64,000 nt of DNA from Bradyrhizobium semiaridum (lineage in GTDB: Bacteria; Pseudomonadota; Alphaproteobacteria; Rhizobiales; Xanthobacteraceae), in NCBI RefSeq assembly GCF_020329505.1, contig NZ_JAGKJJ010000043.1, forward strand, positions 1-64,000, read 5' to 3'. This document shows, piece by piece, positions 34,893 through 43,780 of this stretch. Position 1 is the stretch's first letter. Every line of letters starts with the position of its first letter. Made by a program: the position numbers and the translations under genes. The notes under the pieces were generated by a model, which did not search any database, was not told the DNA's origin, and worked only from the letters and a program-made list of their open reading frames with translations.

Positions 34893-36509
34893 ATGGCTAC
34901 TGGCGCTGCGACACACGACGATCACGCCCATGACGATCACGCCCATCATCCGACCGGATGGCGGCGTTATCTCTACTCCACGAACCACAAGGACATCGGC
35001 ACGATGTACCTGGTGTTCGCGGTGATCGCGGGCATCATCGGCGCCGCGATGTCGATCGCGATCCGCGCCGAACTGATGTATCCCGGCGTCCAGATCTTCC
35101 ACGAGACCCATACCTACAACGTGTTCGTGACCTCGCACGGTCTGATCATGATCTTCTTCATGGTCATGCCGGCAATGATCGGCGGGTTCGGCAACTGGAT
35201 GGTGCCGTTGATGATCGGCGCGCCTGACATGGCGTTCCCGCGCATGAACAACATCTCGTTCTGGCTGCTGCCGGCGTCCTTCGCGCTGCTGCTGATGTCG
35301 ACCTTCGTGGAAGGCGAGCCGGGCGCCAACGGCGTCGGTGCGGGCTGGACCATCTATGCGCCGCTTTCGACCTCGGGCCACCCGGGCCCGGCCGTCGATT
35401 TCGCGATCCTGTCGCTGCATTTGGCGGGTGCTTCGTCGATCCTCGGCGCCATCAACTTCATCACCACGATCTTCAACATGCGCGCGCCGGGCATGACCCT
35501 GCACAAGATGCCGCTGTTCGTCTGGTCGATCCTGGTGACGGTGTTCCTGCTGCTGTTGTCGCTGCCGGTCCTCGCCGGTGCGATCACCATGCTGCTGACC
35601 GACCGCAACTTCGGCACCACCTTCTTCGCGGCCGACGGCGGCGGCGATCCGGTGCTGTTCCAGCATCTGTTCTGGTTCTTCGGCCACCCTGAAGTGTACA
35701 TCCTGATCCTGCCCGCGTTCGGCATGATCAGCCAGATCGTCTCGACCTTCGCGCGCAAGCCGGTGTTCGGCTATCTCGGCATGGCCTACGCCATGGTCGC
35801 GATCGGCGGCATCGGCTTCGTGGTGTGGGCGCACCACATGTACACCGTCGGCATGTCCTCGGCGACGCAGGCCTATTTCGTCGCCGCCACGATGGTGATC
35901 GCCGTCCCGACCGGCGTGAAGATCTTCTCCTGGATCGCCACGATGTGGGGCGGTTCGATCGAGTTCAAGGCGCCGATGGTCTGGGCGATCGGCTTCATCT
36001 TCCTGTTCACCGTCGGCGGCGTCACCGGCGTCGTGCTGGCCAATGCCGGCGTCGACCGCGTGCTGCAGGATACCTATTACGTCGTCGCGCACTTCCACTA
36101 CGTGCTGTCGCTCGGCGCCGTGTTCGGCATCTTCGCCGGCTGGTACTACTGGTTCCCGAAGATGTTCGGCTACATGTATTCGGAGACCATCGCCAAGGCG
36201 CACTTCTGGTTCACCTTCGTCGGCGTCAATCTGGTGTTCTTCCCGCAGCACTTCCTCGGCCTGTCGGGCATGCCGCGCCGCTATGTCGACTATCCGGATG
36301 CGTTCGCCGGCTGGAACCTGATCTCGTCCTGGGGCTCCTACATCTCGGGCGTCGGCGTTCTGATCTTCATCTACGGCGTGATCGATGCCTTCGTCCGCAA
36401 GGAGCAGGCCGCGAATAATCCGTGGGGTGCGGGTGCGACCACGCTGGAGTGGACGCTGACCTCGCCGCCGCCCTTCCACCAGTTCGAAGTGCTGCCGCGC
36501 GTGCAGTAA
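34893..36509 (+). CDS. coxA: Cytochrome c oxidase subunit I
   Basis: 538 residues, twelve membrane segments. Heme and copper ligands appear in HGLIMIFFMVMPAMIGGFGN, HPEVYILILPAFG (CuB His and cross-linked Tyr), HHMYTVG and FHYVLSLGAVF. Proton-channel features such as GFGNWMVP are visible. The N-terminus has a His/Asp-rich stretch (HDDHAHDDHAHHP). It reduces oxygen to water while pumping protons, as an aa3-type oxidase. A strong hairpin follows the gene (36520-36546). Confidence 0.96.
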   Translation: MATGAATHDDHAHDDHAHHPTGWRRYLYSTNHKDIGTMYLVFAVIAGIIGAAMSIAIRAELMYPGVQIFHETHTYNVFVTSHGLIMIFFMVMPAMIGGFGNWMVPLMIGAPDMAFPRMNNISFWLLPASFALLLMSTFVEGEPGANGVGAGWTIYAPLSTSGHPGPAVDFAILSLHLAGASSILGAINFITTIFNMRAPGMTLHKMPLFVWSILVTVFLLLLSLPVLAGAITMLLTDRNFGTTFFAADGGGDPVLFQHLFWFFGHPEVYILILPAFGMISQIVSTFARKPVFGYLGMAYAMVAIGGIGFVVWAHHMYTVGMSSATQAYFVAATMVIAVPTGVKIFSWIATMWGGSIEFKAPMVWAIGFIFLFTVGGVTGVVLANAGVDRVLQDTYYVVAHFHYVLSLGAVFGIFAGWYYWFPKMFGYMYSETIAKAHFWFTFVGVNLVFFPQHFLGLSGMPRRYVDYPDAFAGWNLISSWGSYISGVGVLIFIYGVIDAFVRKEQAANNPWGAGATTLEWTLTSPPPFHQFEVLPRVQ

Positions 36510-36519
36510 GCGAGCGAAC

Positions 36520-36550
36520 GCGCGGCGCACCCGAAGTGCGCCGCGCCTTT
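36520..36550 (+). terminator. Rho-independent terminator or attenuator after coxA
   Basis: GCGCGGCGCAC, loop CCGAA, GTGCGCCGCGC followed by CTTTTG is a perfect 11-base-pair stem. It sits between coxA and ctaB, so coxBA may be expressed at a higher level than the assembly genes downstream. Confidence 0.8.
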
Positions 36551-36571
36551 TGAGAGAAGTGAGACCTGATC

Positions 36572-37510
36572 TTGTCGGTTGTCGATCACAACGCCATCGA
36601 GTTGCCCCGGATCTCCGAGGCCGAAGTGGGCGACTACATCGCGCTGCTCAAGCCGCGCGTGATGTCGCTGGTGATCTTCACAGCGCTGGTCGGGCTGATG
36701 ATCGCGCCGGTGCACGTGCATCCGGTGCTGGCGTTCACCTCGATCCTCTGCATCGCGGTCGGCGCCGGCGCCTCCGGCGCGCTCAACATGGCCTATGAGG
36801 GCGATGTCGACGCGCTGATGACGCGTACCGCCAACCGGCCGATCCCGCGCGGCCGCATCACCCAGGCCGAAGCTGCCGCTTTCGGCATCACGCTCGCCTT
36901 CTTCTCGGTGATGACGCTCGGCATCCTCGTCAACTGGGTGGCGGGCGCGCTGCTCGCCTTCACCATCTTCTTCTATGCCGTGATCTACACGATGTGGCTG
37001 AAGCGCTGGACCGCGCAGAACATCGTGATCGGCGGCGCCGCCGGCGCGCTGCCACCGGTGGTGGCGTGGGCCGCGGCCACCGGCTCGCTGTCAACAGAGC
37101 CCATCTTGCTGTTCCTGATCATTTTCTTCTGGACCCCGCCGCATTTCTGGGCGCTGGCGCTGTTCCGCAGCAACGACTATGCGCGAGCCGGCATCCCGAT
37201 GTTGCCCGTGGTCGCCGGTCCCGATGCGACGCGGCTGCAGATCCTGCTCTACACCATCGTGCTGGTCGCAGTCGCGCTGGCGCCGTGGCCGCTCGGCTAT
37301 TTCGATGCGATCTACGGCGTCACCTCGCTGGTGCTTGGCGCCGGAATGCTGTGGCTTGCGGTCGAGGTCTATCGCCGCCGCGAGGGCACGGCCGCTGGCC
37401 GCGCCACCCGCCGGTTGTTCGCCTTCTCGATTCTTTATCTGTTCGCGCTGTTCGCCGTCCTCCTCGCCGAGGTCGTGATCCGCGCGATCGCGCCTGTCAT
37501 CATCGGGTAG
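36572..37510 (+). CDS. ctaB: Protoheme IX farnesyltransferase (heme o synthase)
   Basis: 312 residues, about eight membrane segments. The prenyltransferase signature is NMAYEGDVDALMTRTANRPIPRGRI with the Asp-rich N-x-x-x-D-x-x-x motif, and the second loop is FIIFFWTPPHFWALAL...RAGIPMLP. The start is a TTG at 36572. It adds farnesyl to heme b to make heme o, the precursor of the heme a that coxA needs. The heme a synthase (ctaA) is not in the window. Confidence 0.93.
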   Translation: MSVVDHNAIELPRISEAEVGDYIALLKPRVMSLVIFTALVGLMIAPVHVHPVLAFTSILCIAVGAGASGALNMAYEGDVDALMTRTANRPIPRGRITQAEAAAFGITLAFFSVMTLGILVNWVAGALLAFTIFFYAVIYTMWLKRWTAQNIVIGGAAGALPPVVAWAAATGSLSTEPILLFLIIFFWTPPHFWALALFRSNDYARAGIPMLPVVAGPDATRLQILLYTIVLVAVALAPWPLGYFDAIYGVTSLVLGAGMLWLAVEVYRRREGTAAGRATRRLFAFSILYLFALFAVLLAEVVIRAIAPVIIG

Positions 37511-37539
37511 GGGATGCGATGGGGGCGCAAGGGATAGCC

Positions 37540-37704
37540 ATGGACGAGAAACGCGAACCAGAGGGCATCGTCCTCACCGAGGCGCAGCTCAAGAGCCGCC
37601 GCCAGCGCTCGATCGCCATCGCGCTCGCGCTCGGTGTCCTCGTCGTGCTGTTCTTCGCCGTCACCATCGTCAAGGGGCCGGCCGTGCTGGTGCGGCCGCT
37701 GTGA
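37540..37704 (+). CDS. Small membrane protein CoxF
   Basis: 54 residues. A charged N-terminus (MDEKREPEGIVLTEAQLKSRRQRS) precedes one membrane segment (IAIALALGVLVVLFFAVTIV) and a short PAVLVRPL tail. I recognise it as the small CoxF-type protein often found between ctaB and ctaG in this group. ATG 37540 has AAGGG upstream; ATG 37519 is an alternative. Its stop overlaps the ctaG start by four bases (GTGA). The function is probably oxidase assembly. Confidence 0.75.
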   Translation: MDEKREPEGIVLTEAQLKSRRQRSIAIALALGVLVVLFFAVTIVKGPAVLVRPL

Positions 37705-38351
37705 GCGAGATGGCGAACCAGCCCCCCACGCAGAATCCGCGATCCGAAGGTGCCAAGGTGACGCGCCGCACCCTGACGCGCGACGCCGTAGTCGCCTCGA
37801 TCTGCGGTTTCGTCGTGGTGCTGATGGTCGGCGCGTCCTACGCGGCCGTGCCGTTCTACAACTGGTTCTGCCGCACCACCGGTTTCAACGGCACCACCCA
37901 GGTCGCGACCTCGGCGCCTTCCGACGCGCCGCTCGCGCGCACCATAGCGGTCAGCTTCGATTCCAACGTCGCGCCGGGACTGCCCTGGAAGTTCGAACCG
38001 GAGCAGAACTCCGTCGACGTCAGGATCGGCCAGGTGGTCACGGTCTACTACACCGTCACCAACCAGTCGGCACGCACCACCACAGGCCAGGCCTCCTACA
38101 ACGTCGCGCCGCTGACGGTCGGCGCCTACTTCCAGAAGATCAACTGCTTCTGCTTCACCGAGCAGACCATGGCGCCGGGCGAGAAGCGCGAGATGGCCGT
38201 CGTGTTCTACGTCGATCCGGCGCTGGCGAAAGACAGCGAGAACGACACGCTGAAGACGATCACTCTGTCCTACACCTTCTTCCCGGTGCGCGACGCCGTG
38301 CCGAAGCCGGTGGCGGCGGGCGAGGCGGATCAGCGCAAGGGCAATTTGTGA
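37701..38351 (+). CDS. ctaG: Cytochrome c oxidase assembly factor CtaG (Cox11-type)
   Basis: 216 residues from a GTG at 37701. One membrane anchor (AVVASICGFVVVLMVGASYAAVPFYNWFCRTTGF) precedes a periplasmic Cox11 domain with the copper-binding CFCFTEQTM motif and a conserved YNVAPLTVGAYFQKINCFCF. It delivers Cu(I) to the CuB site of subunit I. It is coupled by overlap to the small gene upstream and followed by coxC. Confidence 0.93.
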   Translation: MSEMANQPPTQNPRSEGAKVTRRTLTRDAVVASICGFVVVLMVGASYAAVPFYNWFCRTTGFNGTTQVATSAPSDAPLARTIAVSFDSNVAPGLPWKFEPEQNSVDVRIGQVVTVYYTVTNQSARTTTGQASYNVAPLTVGAYFQKINCFCFTEQTMAPGEKREMAVVFYVDPALAKDSENDTLKTITLSYTFFPVRDAVPKPVAAGEADQRKGNL

Positions 38352-38457
38352 TACGGGCATGATCTGCGCAAACGCGGGGCGGTTGCGCGGGGTCATGGTC
38401 GCGAGATAACGATGAGACTTAAGACGTGCCTTGCGGCACGCGAATGGAGAGGCGGCA

Positions 38458-39354
38458 ATGGCTGAGGCGCACGTCAAGCATCACGACTATCATCTGGTCG
38501 ATCCGAGCCCGTGGCCGGTGGTCGGTTCGGTGTCGGCCTTCATCATGGCGGTCGGCGCAATCGGCTGGATGCATCACATGTTCTCCGGCGCTCCGATCGT
38601 GTTCGGCATCGGCACCATCGGCGTGCTTTACACCATGGCGAGCTGGTGGGCCGACGTGATCAAGGAAGCCCAATACAAGGGCGACCACACCCGCGTGGTG
38701 CAGATCAGCCACCGCTACGGCATGATCCTGTTCATCGCCTCCGAGGTGATGTTCTTCGTCGCCTGGTTCTGGGCGTTCTTCAATTCGGCGCTGTTCCCGG
38801 CCGACGCAGTTCACGCCACCCGCGATGCGGTGTTCGGTTGCGGCCCCGGCACGGCGATGGGCGCCTGCAACGTGCCCGGCACCTGGCCGCCGAAGGGCAT
38901 CGAGACCTTCGACCCCTGGCATCTGCCGCTGCTCAACACGCTGCTGCTGCTGACCTCCGGCACGACTGTGACTTGGGCGCACCACGCGCTGCTCGAGGGC
39001 GACCGCCAGGGCCTCAAGCAGGGCCTGATCCTGACCGTCATCCTCGGTGCCTGCTTCACCTGCGTGCAGGCCTACGAGTATGCCCACGCCACGTTCTCAT
39101 TCGGCGGCAACGTCTACGGCTCGACCTTCTTCATGGCGACCGGGTTCCACGGCTTCCACGTGCTGGTCGGTACCATCTTCCTGCTGGTCTGCCTGTTCCG
39201 TGCCTATGCCGGCCATTTCACGCCGAAGCAGCACCTCGGCTTCGAGTTCGCCGCCTGGTACTGGCACTTCGTCGACGTGGTCTGGCTGTTCCTGTTCGTC
39301 TGCATCTATGTATGGGGCCGCGGCGCCGAGACCATGGCGCACGGCGCGCACTAA
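38458..39354 (+). CDS. coxC: Cytochrome c oxidase subunit III
   Basis: 298 residues, seven membrane segments, starting MAEAHVKHHDYHLVDPSPWP. GMILFIASEVMFFVAWFWAFF (Glu-bearing helix III), ATGFHGFHVLVGTIFLLVCLFRAY and FEFAAWYWHFVDVVWLFLFV are classic subunit III signatures. ATG 38458 follows GAGAGG. A small CGTGCC/GGCACG hairpin lies just upstream. It is the last structural subunit in the cluster and ends at a strong terminator. Confidence 0.95.
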   Translation: MAEAHVKHHDYHLVDPSPWPVVGSVSAFIMAVGAIGWMHHMFSGAPIVFGIGTIGVLYTMASWWADVIKEAQYKGDHTRVVQISHRYGMILFIASEVMFFVAWFWAFFNSALFPADAVHATRDAVFGCGPGTAMGACNVPGTWPPKGIETFDPWHLPLLNTLLLLTSGTTVTWAHHALLEGDRQGLKQGLILTVILGACFTCVQAYEYAHATFSFGGNVYGSTFFMATGFHGFHVLVGTIFLLVCLFRAYAGHFTPKQHLGFEFAAWYWHFVDVVWLFLFVCIYVWGRGAETMAHGAH

Positions 39355-39377
39355 CCGCACCTTCGACGTGCTAAGAG

Positions 39378-39404
39378 GGGCGGCCGAATGGCCGCCCTTT
39401 TTCT
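39378..39404 (+). terminator. Rho-independent terminator after coxC
   Basis: GGGCGGCC, loop GAAT, GGCCGCCC followed by TTTTTCTTT: a perfect stem and U-tract. It ends the coxC transcript, so DUF983 and surf1 probably have their own promoter or rely on readthrough. Confidence 0.92.
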
Positions 39405-39407
39405 TTC

Positions 39408-39540
39408 CTTCTCTCATGGGAGAAGGTGGCGCGGATGTAATCCGCGCCGGATGAGGGGTCTCCATCGCGGAGACAGACCCCTCACCCGGCTCCATCTCGC
39501 TCCGCTCGATTTCACCACCCTCTCCTAAGGGGAGAGGGGA
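39408..39540. repeat. Composite palindromic repeat, family A
   Basis: Left hairpin CCTTCTC, TCATGG, GAGAAGG and right hairpin CCCTCTCC, TAAG, GGAGAGGG flank GCGCGG...CCGCGC and GGTCTCC...GGAGACA inverted stretches. It fills the spacer between the coxC terminator and DUF983 and ends 11 bases before that gene's start codon, so it may supply part of its leader. Confidence 0.75.
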
Positions 39541-39550
39541 AGGACCTAAC

Positions 39551-39937
39551 TTGACCGAGACCTTGCCCACCGTGACCCAGAGCGCGCTGCGCGGCATCGC
39601 CTGCCGGTGTCCGCGCTGCGGCAAGGGAAAGCTGTATTCCGGCTTCCTGACCCTGGCGCCGCGCTGCGAGAGCTGTGGCCTCGACTACGCCTTCATCGAT
39701 GCGGGCGACGGGCCGGCGGTCTTCATCATCATGCTGGCCGGCGCCATCGTGGTCGCCGCGGCGCTGATCGTCGAGGTGAAGTACCAGCCGCCGTTCTGGG
39801 TCCATGCGGCGCTGTGGCTGCCGCTGATCCTGGTGACCACGATCCTCCCGCTCCGCTCCATGAAGGCGCTGCTGATCGCGCTGCAATTCCACCACAAGGC
39901 GGCCGAAGGCCAGTTGATCGAGCGCGAACCGAAATAA
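39551..39937 (+). CDS. DUF983 zinc-ribbon membrane protein
   Basis: 128 residues. Two CxxC pairs form a zinc ribbon: CRCPRCGKGKLY (residues ~18-30) and CESCGLDYA. Two membrane segments follow (FIIMLAGAIVVAAALIVEV and ALWLPLILVTTILPL). The start is a TTG at 39551 with AAGGA upstream. The family is found in oxidase clusters and is thought to help assembly. Its stop overlaps the surf1 ATG by one base (TAATG). Confidence 0.85.
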   Translation: MTETLPTVTQSALRGIACRCPRCGKGKLYSGFLTLAPRCESCGLDYAFIDAGDGPAVFIIMLAGAIVVAAALIVEVKYQPPFWVHAALWLPLILVTTILPLRSMKALLIALQFHHKAAEGQLIEREPK

Positions 39938-40695
39938 TGAACGACACAACAGCGCGCCGGCCGAGCGCCGCCGGCTTCGGCATCTTCACCCTGATCCTGA
40001 TCGCGGTCTTCATCAGCCTCGGCGTCTGGCAATTGCAGCGCCGCGCCCAGAAGCACGCGCTGATCGCGACGCTCGACACGAGGCTCACCGCTGCACCCGA
40101 GGTGCTCCCGCCGCCCTCGGCCTGGCCGACGATCACCTCGGCCAAGGACGAATTCCGCCGCGTCACCTTCACCGCCACTTACGCCAAACTGCCGGATGCG
40201 ATGGTCTACAGCTCCGGCTCGGCGGTGCGCGACGACGTCGCCGGGCCCGGCACCTGGGCGTTCCTGCCGGCCAAGCTTGCGAGCGGCGAGACTGTCGTGA
40301 TCAACGCCGGCTTCGTGCAGAACACGATGCAGGATCGCGCCTTCGAAGATCGCGTCGCCGGCCGGCTCGTCACCGGCGAGCCGGTCGCGTTGTCAGGCTA
40401 TCTCCGCTTCCCCGAGCCGCCTGGCCGGCTGACGCCCAAGCCGGACACCACAAAGCGGCTGTGGTTCTCGCGCGATCAGCGCGCGATGGCGCAGGCGCTC
40501 GGCTGGGGTGACGTCGCGCCGTTCTACATCGACCTGGAGACGCCGGTGCCGGACTCTGGTACGCCGAAGCCGGGTCCGCTGAAGGTGCGCCTCAAGGACG
40601 ACCACATGCAATACGCCATCACCTGGTTCACGCTCGCCGCGGCCGTCACCGTCGCATTCGGCCTCTGGTGGCGCGGCCAGCGGCGGAAGGCATAG
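39937..40695 (+). CDS. SURF1-family oxidase assembly protein
   Basis: 252 residues with membrane segments at both ends (GIFTLILIAVFISLGVWQLQR and ITWFTLAAAVTVAFGLWW) around a periplasmic domain, the standard SURF1 topology. Family motifs include GVWQLQRRAQK, PGTWAFLPAKLASGETVVINAGFV and DHMQYAITWF. It supports heme a insertion into subunit I. It is translationally coupled to DUF983 and closes the cytochrome oxidase cluster. Confidence 0.92.
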   Translation: MNDTTARRPSAAGFGIFTLILIAVFISLGVWQLQRRAQKHALIATLDTRLTAAPEVLPPPSAWPTITSAKDEFRRVTFTATYAKLPDAMVYSSGSAVRDDVAGPGTWAFLPAKLASGETVVINAGFVQNTMQDRAFEDRVAGRLVTGEPVALSGYLRFPEPPGRLTPKPDTTKRLWFSRDQRAMAQALGWGDVAPFYIDLETPVPDSGTPKPGPLKVRLKDDHMQYAITWFTLAAAVTVAFGLWWRGQRRKA

Positions 40696-40719
40696 CGCCG
40701 CACGCAGGGCTTCCGCTGT

Positions 40720-42306
40720 TCAATGCCCCGCCCGCACCGGGCGGCCGAGCTTGACCTTGCGCAGTGTCAGCGCCAGCGGCACGGCGGAGAGCGAGATCAG
40801 CATCAACACCCAGAACGCATCCATGTAGGACAGGAACGAGGCCTGGTTCTGCACCTGCTGGCCGATCCACTGGATCGCCTGGCTGTGCGCCCGCGCCAGC
40901 GACGAGCCCTGCGCGGCGAAGAAGTTCGTCACCTGCTGCAGCGTGTCCTGGTACTGGAGGCTCGACGGCGTCACCTGCTCGACCAGCCGGCTCTGGTGGA
41001 ACTGCTCGCGATGCGTCAGCACGTTGGACACCAGCGAGACGCCGATCGAGCCGCCGGTGTTGCGCGCCGCATTGATCAGCGCGGAAGTCTGGTCGGTCTT
41101 GTCGGGCGGAACGCCGTCATAGGACGCCGCCATGATCGGCACGAAGATCAGCGGCAGGCCGACGCCGAGCAGCATGCGCGAGCGCGCCATGAACCAGAAG
41201 CCGAGATCGGCATAGACGCTGGTCATGTCGTACATCGCGACCGCGATGACCAGCGCGCCGGCGACGATCAGGTATTTCGGCTGCACCCTGGCGGCGAGCC
41301 GGCCGACCACGAACATCATCGTCATGGTGACGAGGCCGCCGGGCGACAGCACGAGGCCGGCCCAGGTTGCGGTGTAGCCGAAATCCTGCTGCACCAGCTG
41401 CGGCAGGAACTGCGTCGTCGCCAGCAAAATGGCGCCGGTCGCCAGCATCACCAGGAAGCAGGCGCCGAACTGCCGGGTCGCGACCATGCGCAGGTCGATC
41501 ATCGGATTGCGCCGGGTCATCTCCCAGGGAATCATCAGTACGAACGCCGAGCCGCAAATCACCGCGAAAGTGACGATGAAGGGCGAGGCGAACCAGTCGT
41601 CCTCGAGGCCGCGGTCGAGCATCACCTCGACCGCGCCGAGGAAGGTCGCAACCAGCATGAAGCCGATGATGTCGAAGCCGGTGTCCTGCCGGTTCGGCGC
41701 CTCCTTCTTTGCCGGCAGCACCGCCGCGATCAGCGCGATCGCGAACGCGCCGACCGGGCCGTTGATCAGGAAGCACCAGTGCCAGGACAGATTGTCGGAT
41801 AGCCAGCCGCCGAGCGTCGGCCCGACCACCGGCGCCACCACCACGGCGACGCCGAATACCGCAAAAGCTTGTCCGCGCTTGGCCGGCGGAAATGCATCGG
41901 CGAGGATCGACTGCGCCACCGGCACCATGCCGCCGCCGCCGAGCCCCTGCAGGATGCGGAACAGCAGCAGCGCGTTCAGGTTCGGCGCGAAGCCGCACAG
42001 GATCGAGCTCACCGTGAAGATGCCGAGGCAGGTCAGGAAGAACGTCTTGCGCCCCAGCATTTTCGCAAGATAGCTGGAGATGGTCAGGATGATGGCGTTG
42101 GAGACCAGATAGGTGGTGACCACCCAGGACGCTTCGTCCTGGCTCACCCCCATGCCGCCGGCGATATAGGGCAGCGCGACGTTGGCGATGGTGGTGTCGA
42201 GCACCTCCATGAAGCTCGCCAGCGCGACCACGATCGCGATCAGCCAGGGATTGAGCGCGATGCTTGGAAGGGGAAAGGCCTTGGCGTCGATCGCGGCGGC
42301 ACTCAT
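40720..42306 (-). CDS. DHA2-family drug efflux permease (EmrB-type)
   Basis: 528 residues, fourteen membrane segments. DTTIANVALPYIAGGMGVS is the DHA2 motif; motif A-type GRKTFF and motif C GVAVVVAPVVGPTLGGWL are clear. Its start overlaps the emrA-type gene stop by four bases (ATGA), so they are coupled. With the periplasmic adaptor and an outer-membrane channel (not in the window) it would export hydrophobic compounds across both membranes. Confidence 0.92.
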   Translation of the reverse strand: MSAAAIDAKAFPLPSIALNPWLIAIVVALASFMEVLDTTIANVALPYIAGGMGVSQDEASWVVTTYLVSNAIILTISSYLAKMLGRKTFFLTCLGIFTVSSILCGFAPNLNALLLFRILQGLGGGGMVPVAQSILADAFPPAKRGQAFAVFGVAVVVAPVVGPTLGGWLSDNLSWHWCFLINGPVGAFAIALIAAVLPAKKEAPNRQDTGFDIIGFMLVATFLGAVEVMLDRGLEDDWFASPFIVTFAVICGSAFVLMIPWEMTRRNPMIDLRMVATRQFGACFLVMLATGAILLATTQFLPQLVQQDFGYTATWAGLVLSPGGLVTMTMMFVVGRLAARVQPKYLIVAGALVIAVAMYDMTSVYADLGFWFMARSRMLLGVGLPLIFVPIMAASYDGVPPDKTDQTSALINAARNTGGSIGVSLVSNVLTHREQFHQSRLVEQVTPSSLQYQDTLQQVTNFFAAQGSSLARAHSQAIQWIGQQVQNQASFLSYMDAFWVLMLISLSAVPLALTLRKVKLGRPVRAGH

Positions 42307-43571
42307 AGCATGCTCCCGAGCCGCTCGAGCAGCGACGGCGAGGCATCGACCCGCACCGTCGGCATCACCGACATGCCTGGGCCGAGCGCGACGTCGGTCG
42401 GCGGATTGTCCATCACGATCTTCACCGGCACGCGCTGCACGATCTTGACGTAGTTGCCGGTGGCATTCTGCGCCGGCAGGAGCGAGAACGCGGTGCCGGA
42501 GCCGGGCTGCACGCTTTCGACATGGCCCTGGATCGTACGGTTCGGATAGGCGTCGATTCGCAGCGTCACCTTCTCGCCCGGCCGCATCCGGTTGAGCTGG
42601 ATCTCCTTGAAGTTCGCGGTCACCCAGGTCTGGTCGGGCACGAACATCGAGAGATTGGTGCCGGCCTGCGCGAACTGGCCGACCGCAGCGGTGAGGTTGA
42701 CGACGCGGCCGGGCTGCGCGGCCCGCACCGTGGTGTAGGACAGATTGAGCTCGGCCTGGTCGCGCTGCGCTTGCATCTGCGCGAGGTTGGCCACCGCGCT
42801 CTTGCGCTGCGCGGTCAGCGCTTCGATCTGCCGCTGCGCCAGGTTGAGGGTCGCCTTGGCGCTGAGCAGCGCGGCCTGCTGCTGATGCAGCTGCGAGGTG
42901 TACTGCTCGGAGTTCTGCACCGTGCCGTAGCCGGTCTGCTCCAGATGCTGGAAGCGCGCCGCCTGCTGCTGCGCGAACACCAGCGCCGCTTGCGCCTGGT
43001 CGACCTGGGCCTGGTTGGCATCGATCTGCGCCCGCTGCACGTCGAGCTGCGCGTCGGCGTTCTGGATGCTGGCCTGCGCGGCCGCGACCTGCGCCTCGGC
43101 CTGCGTCAGCGCGACGCGATAGTCGCGGTCGTCGAGCCGGGCGATCACATCTCCGGCGTTGACATGCTGGTTGTCGGTGATCGGGACGGCGACGATATAG
43201 CCGGCGACCTTCGGGGCGAGGGTCGACTGCCGCGCCGCGATGAAGGCGTCGTCGGTCGATTCGAAATGGTCGGTGTAGTCCATGTAGAGATAGCCGCTGA
43301 CGAGCGTGGCGGCGAGCAGCACGGCGCCGACAGCGGAAATGACGGGGCGGCGGCGCAGGAAGCTGCTCCGCGGCGCGGCGCCGGCCGTCACAGGTACGGC
43401 GACATCGGGCCCGGCGGGCTCCCTGCCGACGGGGCGCTCTTGCGTGGGAGCCCGCGCGGTCTCCGGCCGGTCGGGCTTGACGCCGGGCTTGTGTGAAACC
43501 GGAACCGACAGCGAGCCCTCGATGCTGTCGCGTTTCGCGTGGTCACGCTCAAGAACACTGTCATCGAACAT
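42303..43571 (-). CDS. HlyD/EmrA-family membrane fusion protein
   Basis: 422 residues. A Pro-rich cytoplasmic tail and one membrane segment (VISAVGAVLLAATLVSGYLYM) precede DHFESTDDAFIAARQSTLAPKVAG, the EmrA barrel-sandwich entry. A long Gln/Ala-rich coiled-coil hairpin follows (QAEAQVAAAQASIQNADAQ...). The C-terminal part has the second lipoyl half (ARPGRV-like AAQPGRVVNLTAAVGQF). It has a good GGAG ribosome site. It is divergent from the TetR gene, which probably represses it. Confidence 0.9.
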   Translation of the reverse strand: MFDDSVLERDHAKRDSIEGSLSVPVSHKPGVKPDRPETARAPTQERPVGREPAGPDVAVPVTAGAAPRSSFLRRRPVISAVGAVLLAATLVSGYLYMDYTDHFESTDDAFIAARQSTLAPKVAGYIVAVPITDNQHVNAGDVIARLDDRDYRVALTQAEAQVAAAQASIQNADAQLDVQRAQIDANQAQVDQAQAALVFAQQQAARFQHLEQTGYGTVQNSEQYTSQLHQQQAALLSAKATLNLAQRQIEALTAQRKSAVANLAQMQAQRDQAELNLSYTTVRAAQPGRVVNLTAAVGQFAQAGTNLSMFVPDQTWVTANFKEIQLNRMRPGEKVTLRIDAYPNRTIQGHVESVQPGSGTAFSLLPAQNATGNYVKIVQRVPVKIVMDNPPTDVALGPGMSVMPTVRVDASPSLLERLGSML

Positions 43572-43621
43572 GGTGGCTGCTCCTGCTTGGTCAGGGCGAG
43601 ATCCGTGCGGGCCTGCGTAAA

Positions 43622-43642
43622 GGAACGAAACAGTTTCGTTCC
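43622..43642. promoter_or_regulatory. Candidate TetR operator 1
   Basis: GGAACGAAA, spacer CAG, TTTCGTTCC: a perfect palindrome with nine-base arms in the divergent space between the efflux operon and the TetR gene, about 50 bases upstream of the emrA-type start. It is the best operator candidate in the window. Confidence 0.65.
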
Positions 43643-43686
43643 GCTGCGGGAAATAGTCCTGCCGCGCGGCAGCGTCAATAAGAACG

Positions 43687-43700
43687 GAACTGTACTGTTC
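43687..43700. promoter_or_regulatory. Candidate TetR operator 2
   Basis: GAAC-N-GTAC-N-GTTC, a near palindrome (14 bases), 55 bases from the perfect site. It shares GGAAC/GTTC ends with it and lies nearer the TetR start, so it may serve autoregulation. Confidence 0.45.
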
Positions 43701-43780
43701 TATTTACAACTAGATGTGATAGAGCTATATTGGCGGATGTTCGCCGGCAGGGCCGGCAGCGGAACCGGAACCTCGCCGCC

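Noticed and set aside
34818..36530. A 570-codon minus-strand frame
   Set aside because: It is opposite coxA, and its residues (His/Arg/Asp/Glu) mirror hydrophobic codons of the real gene.
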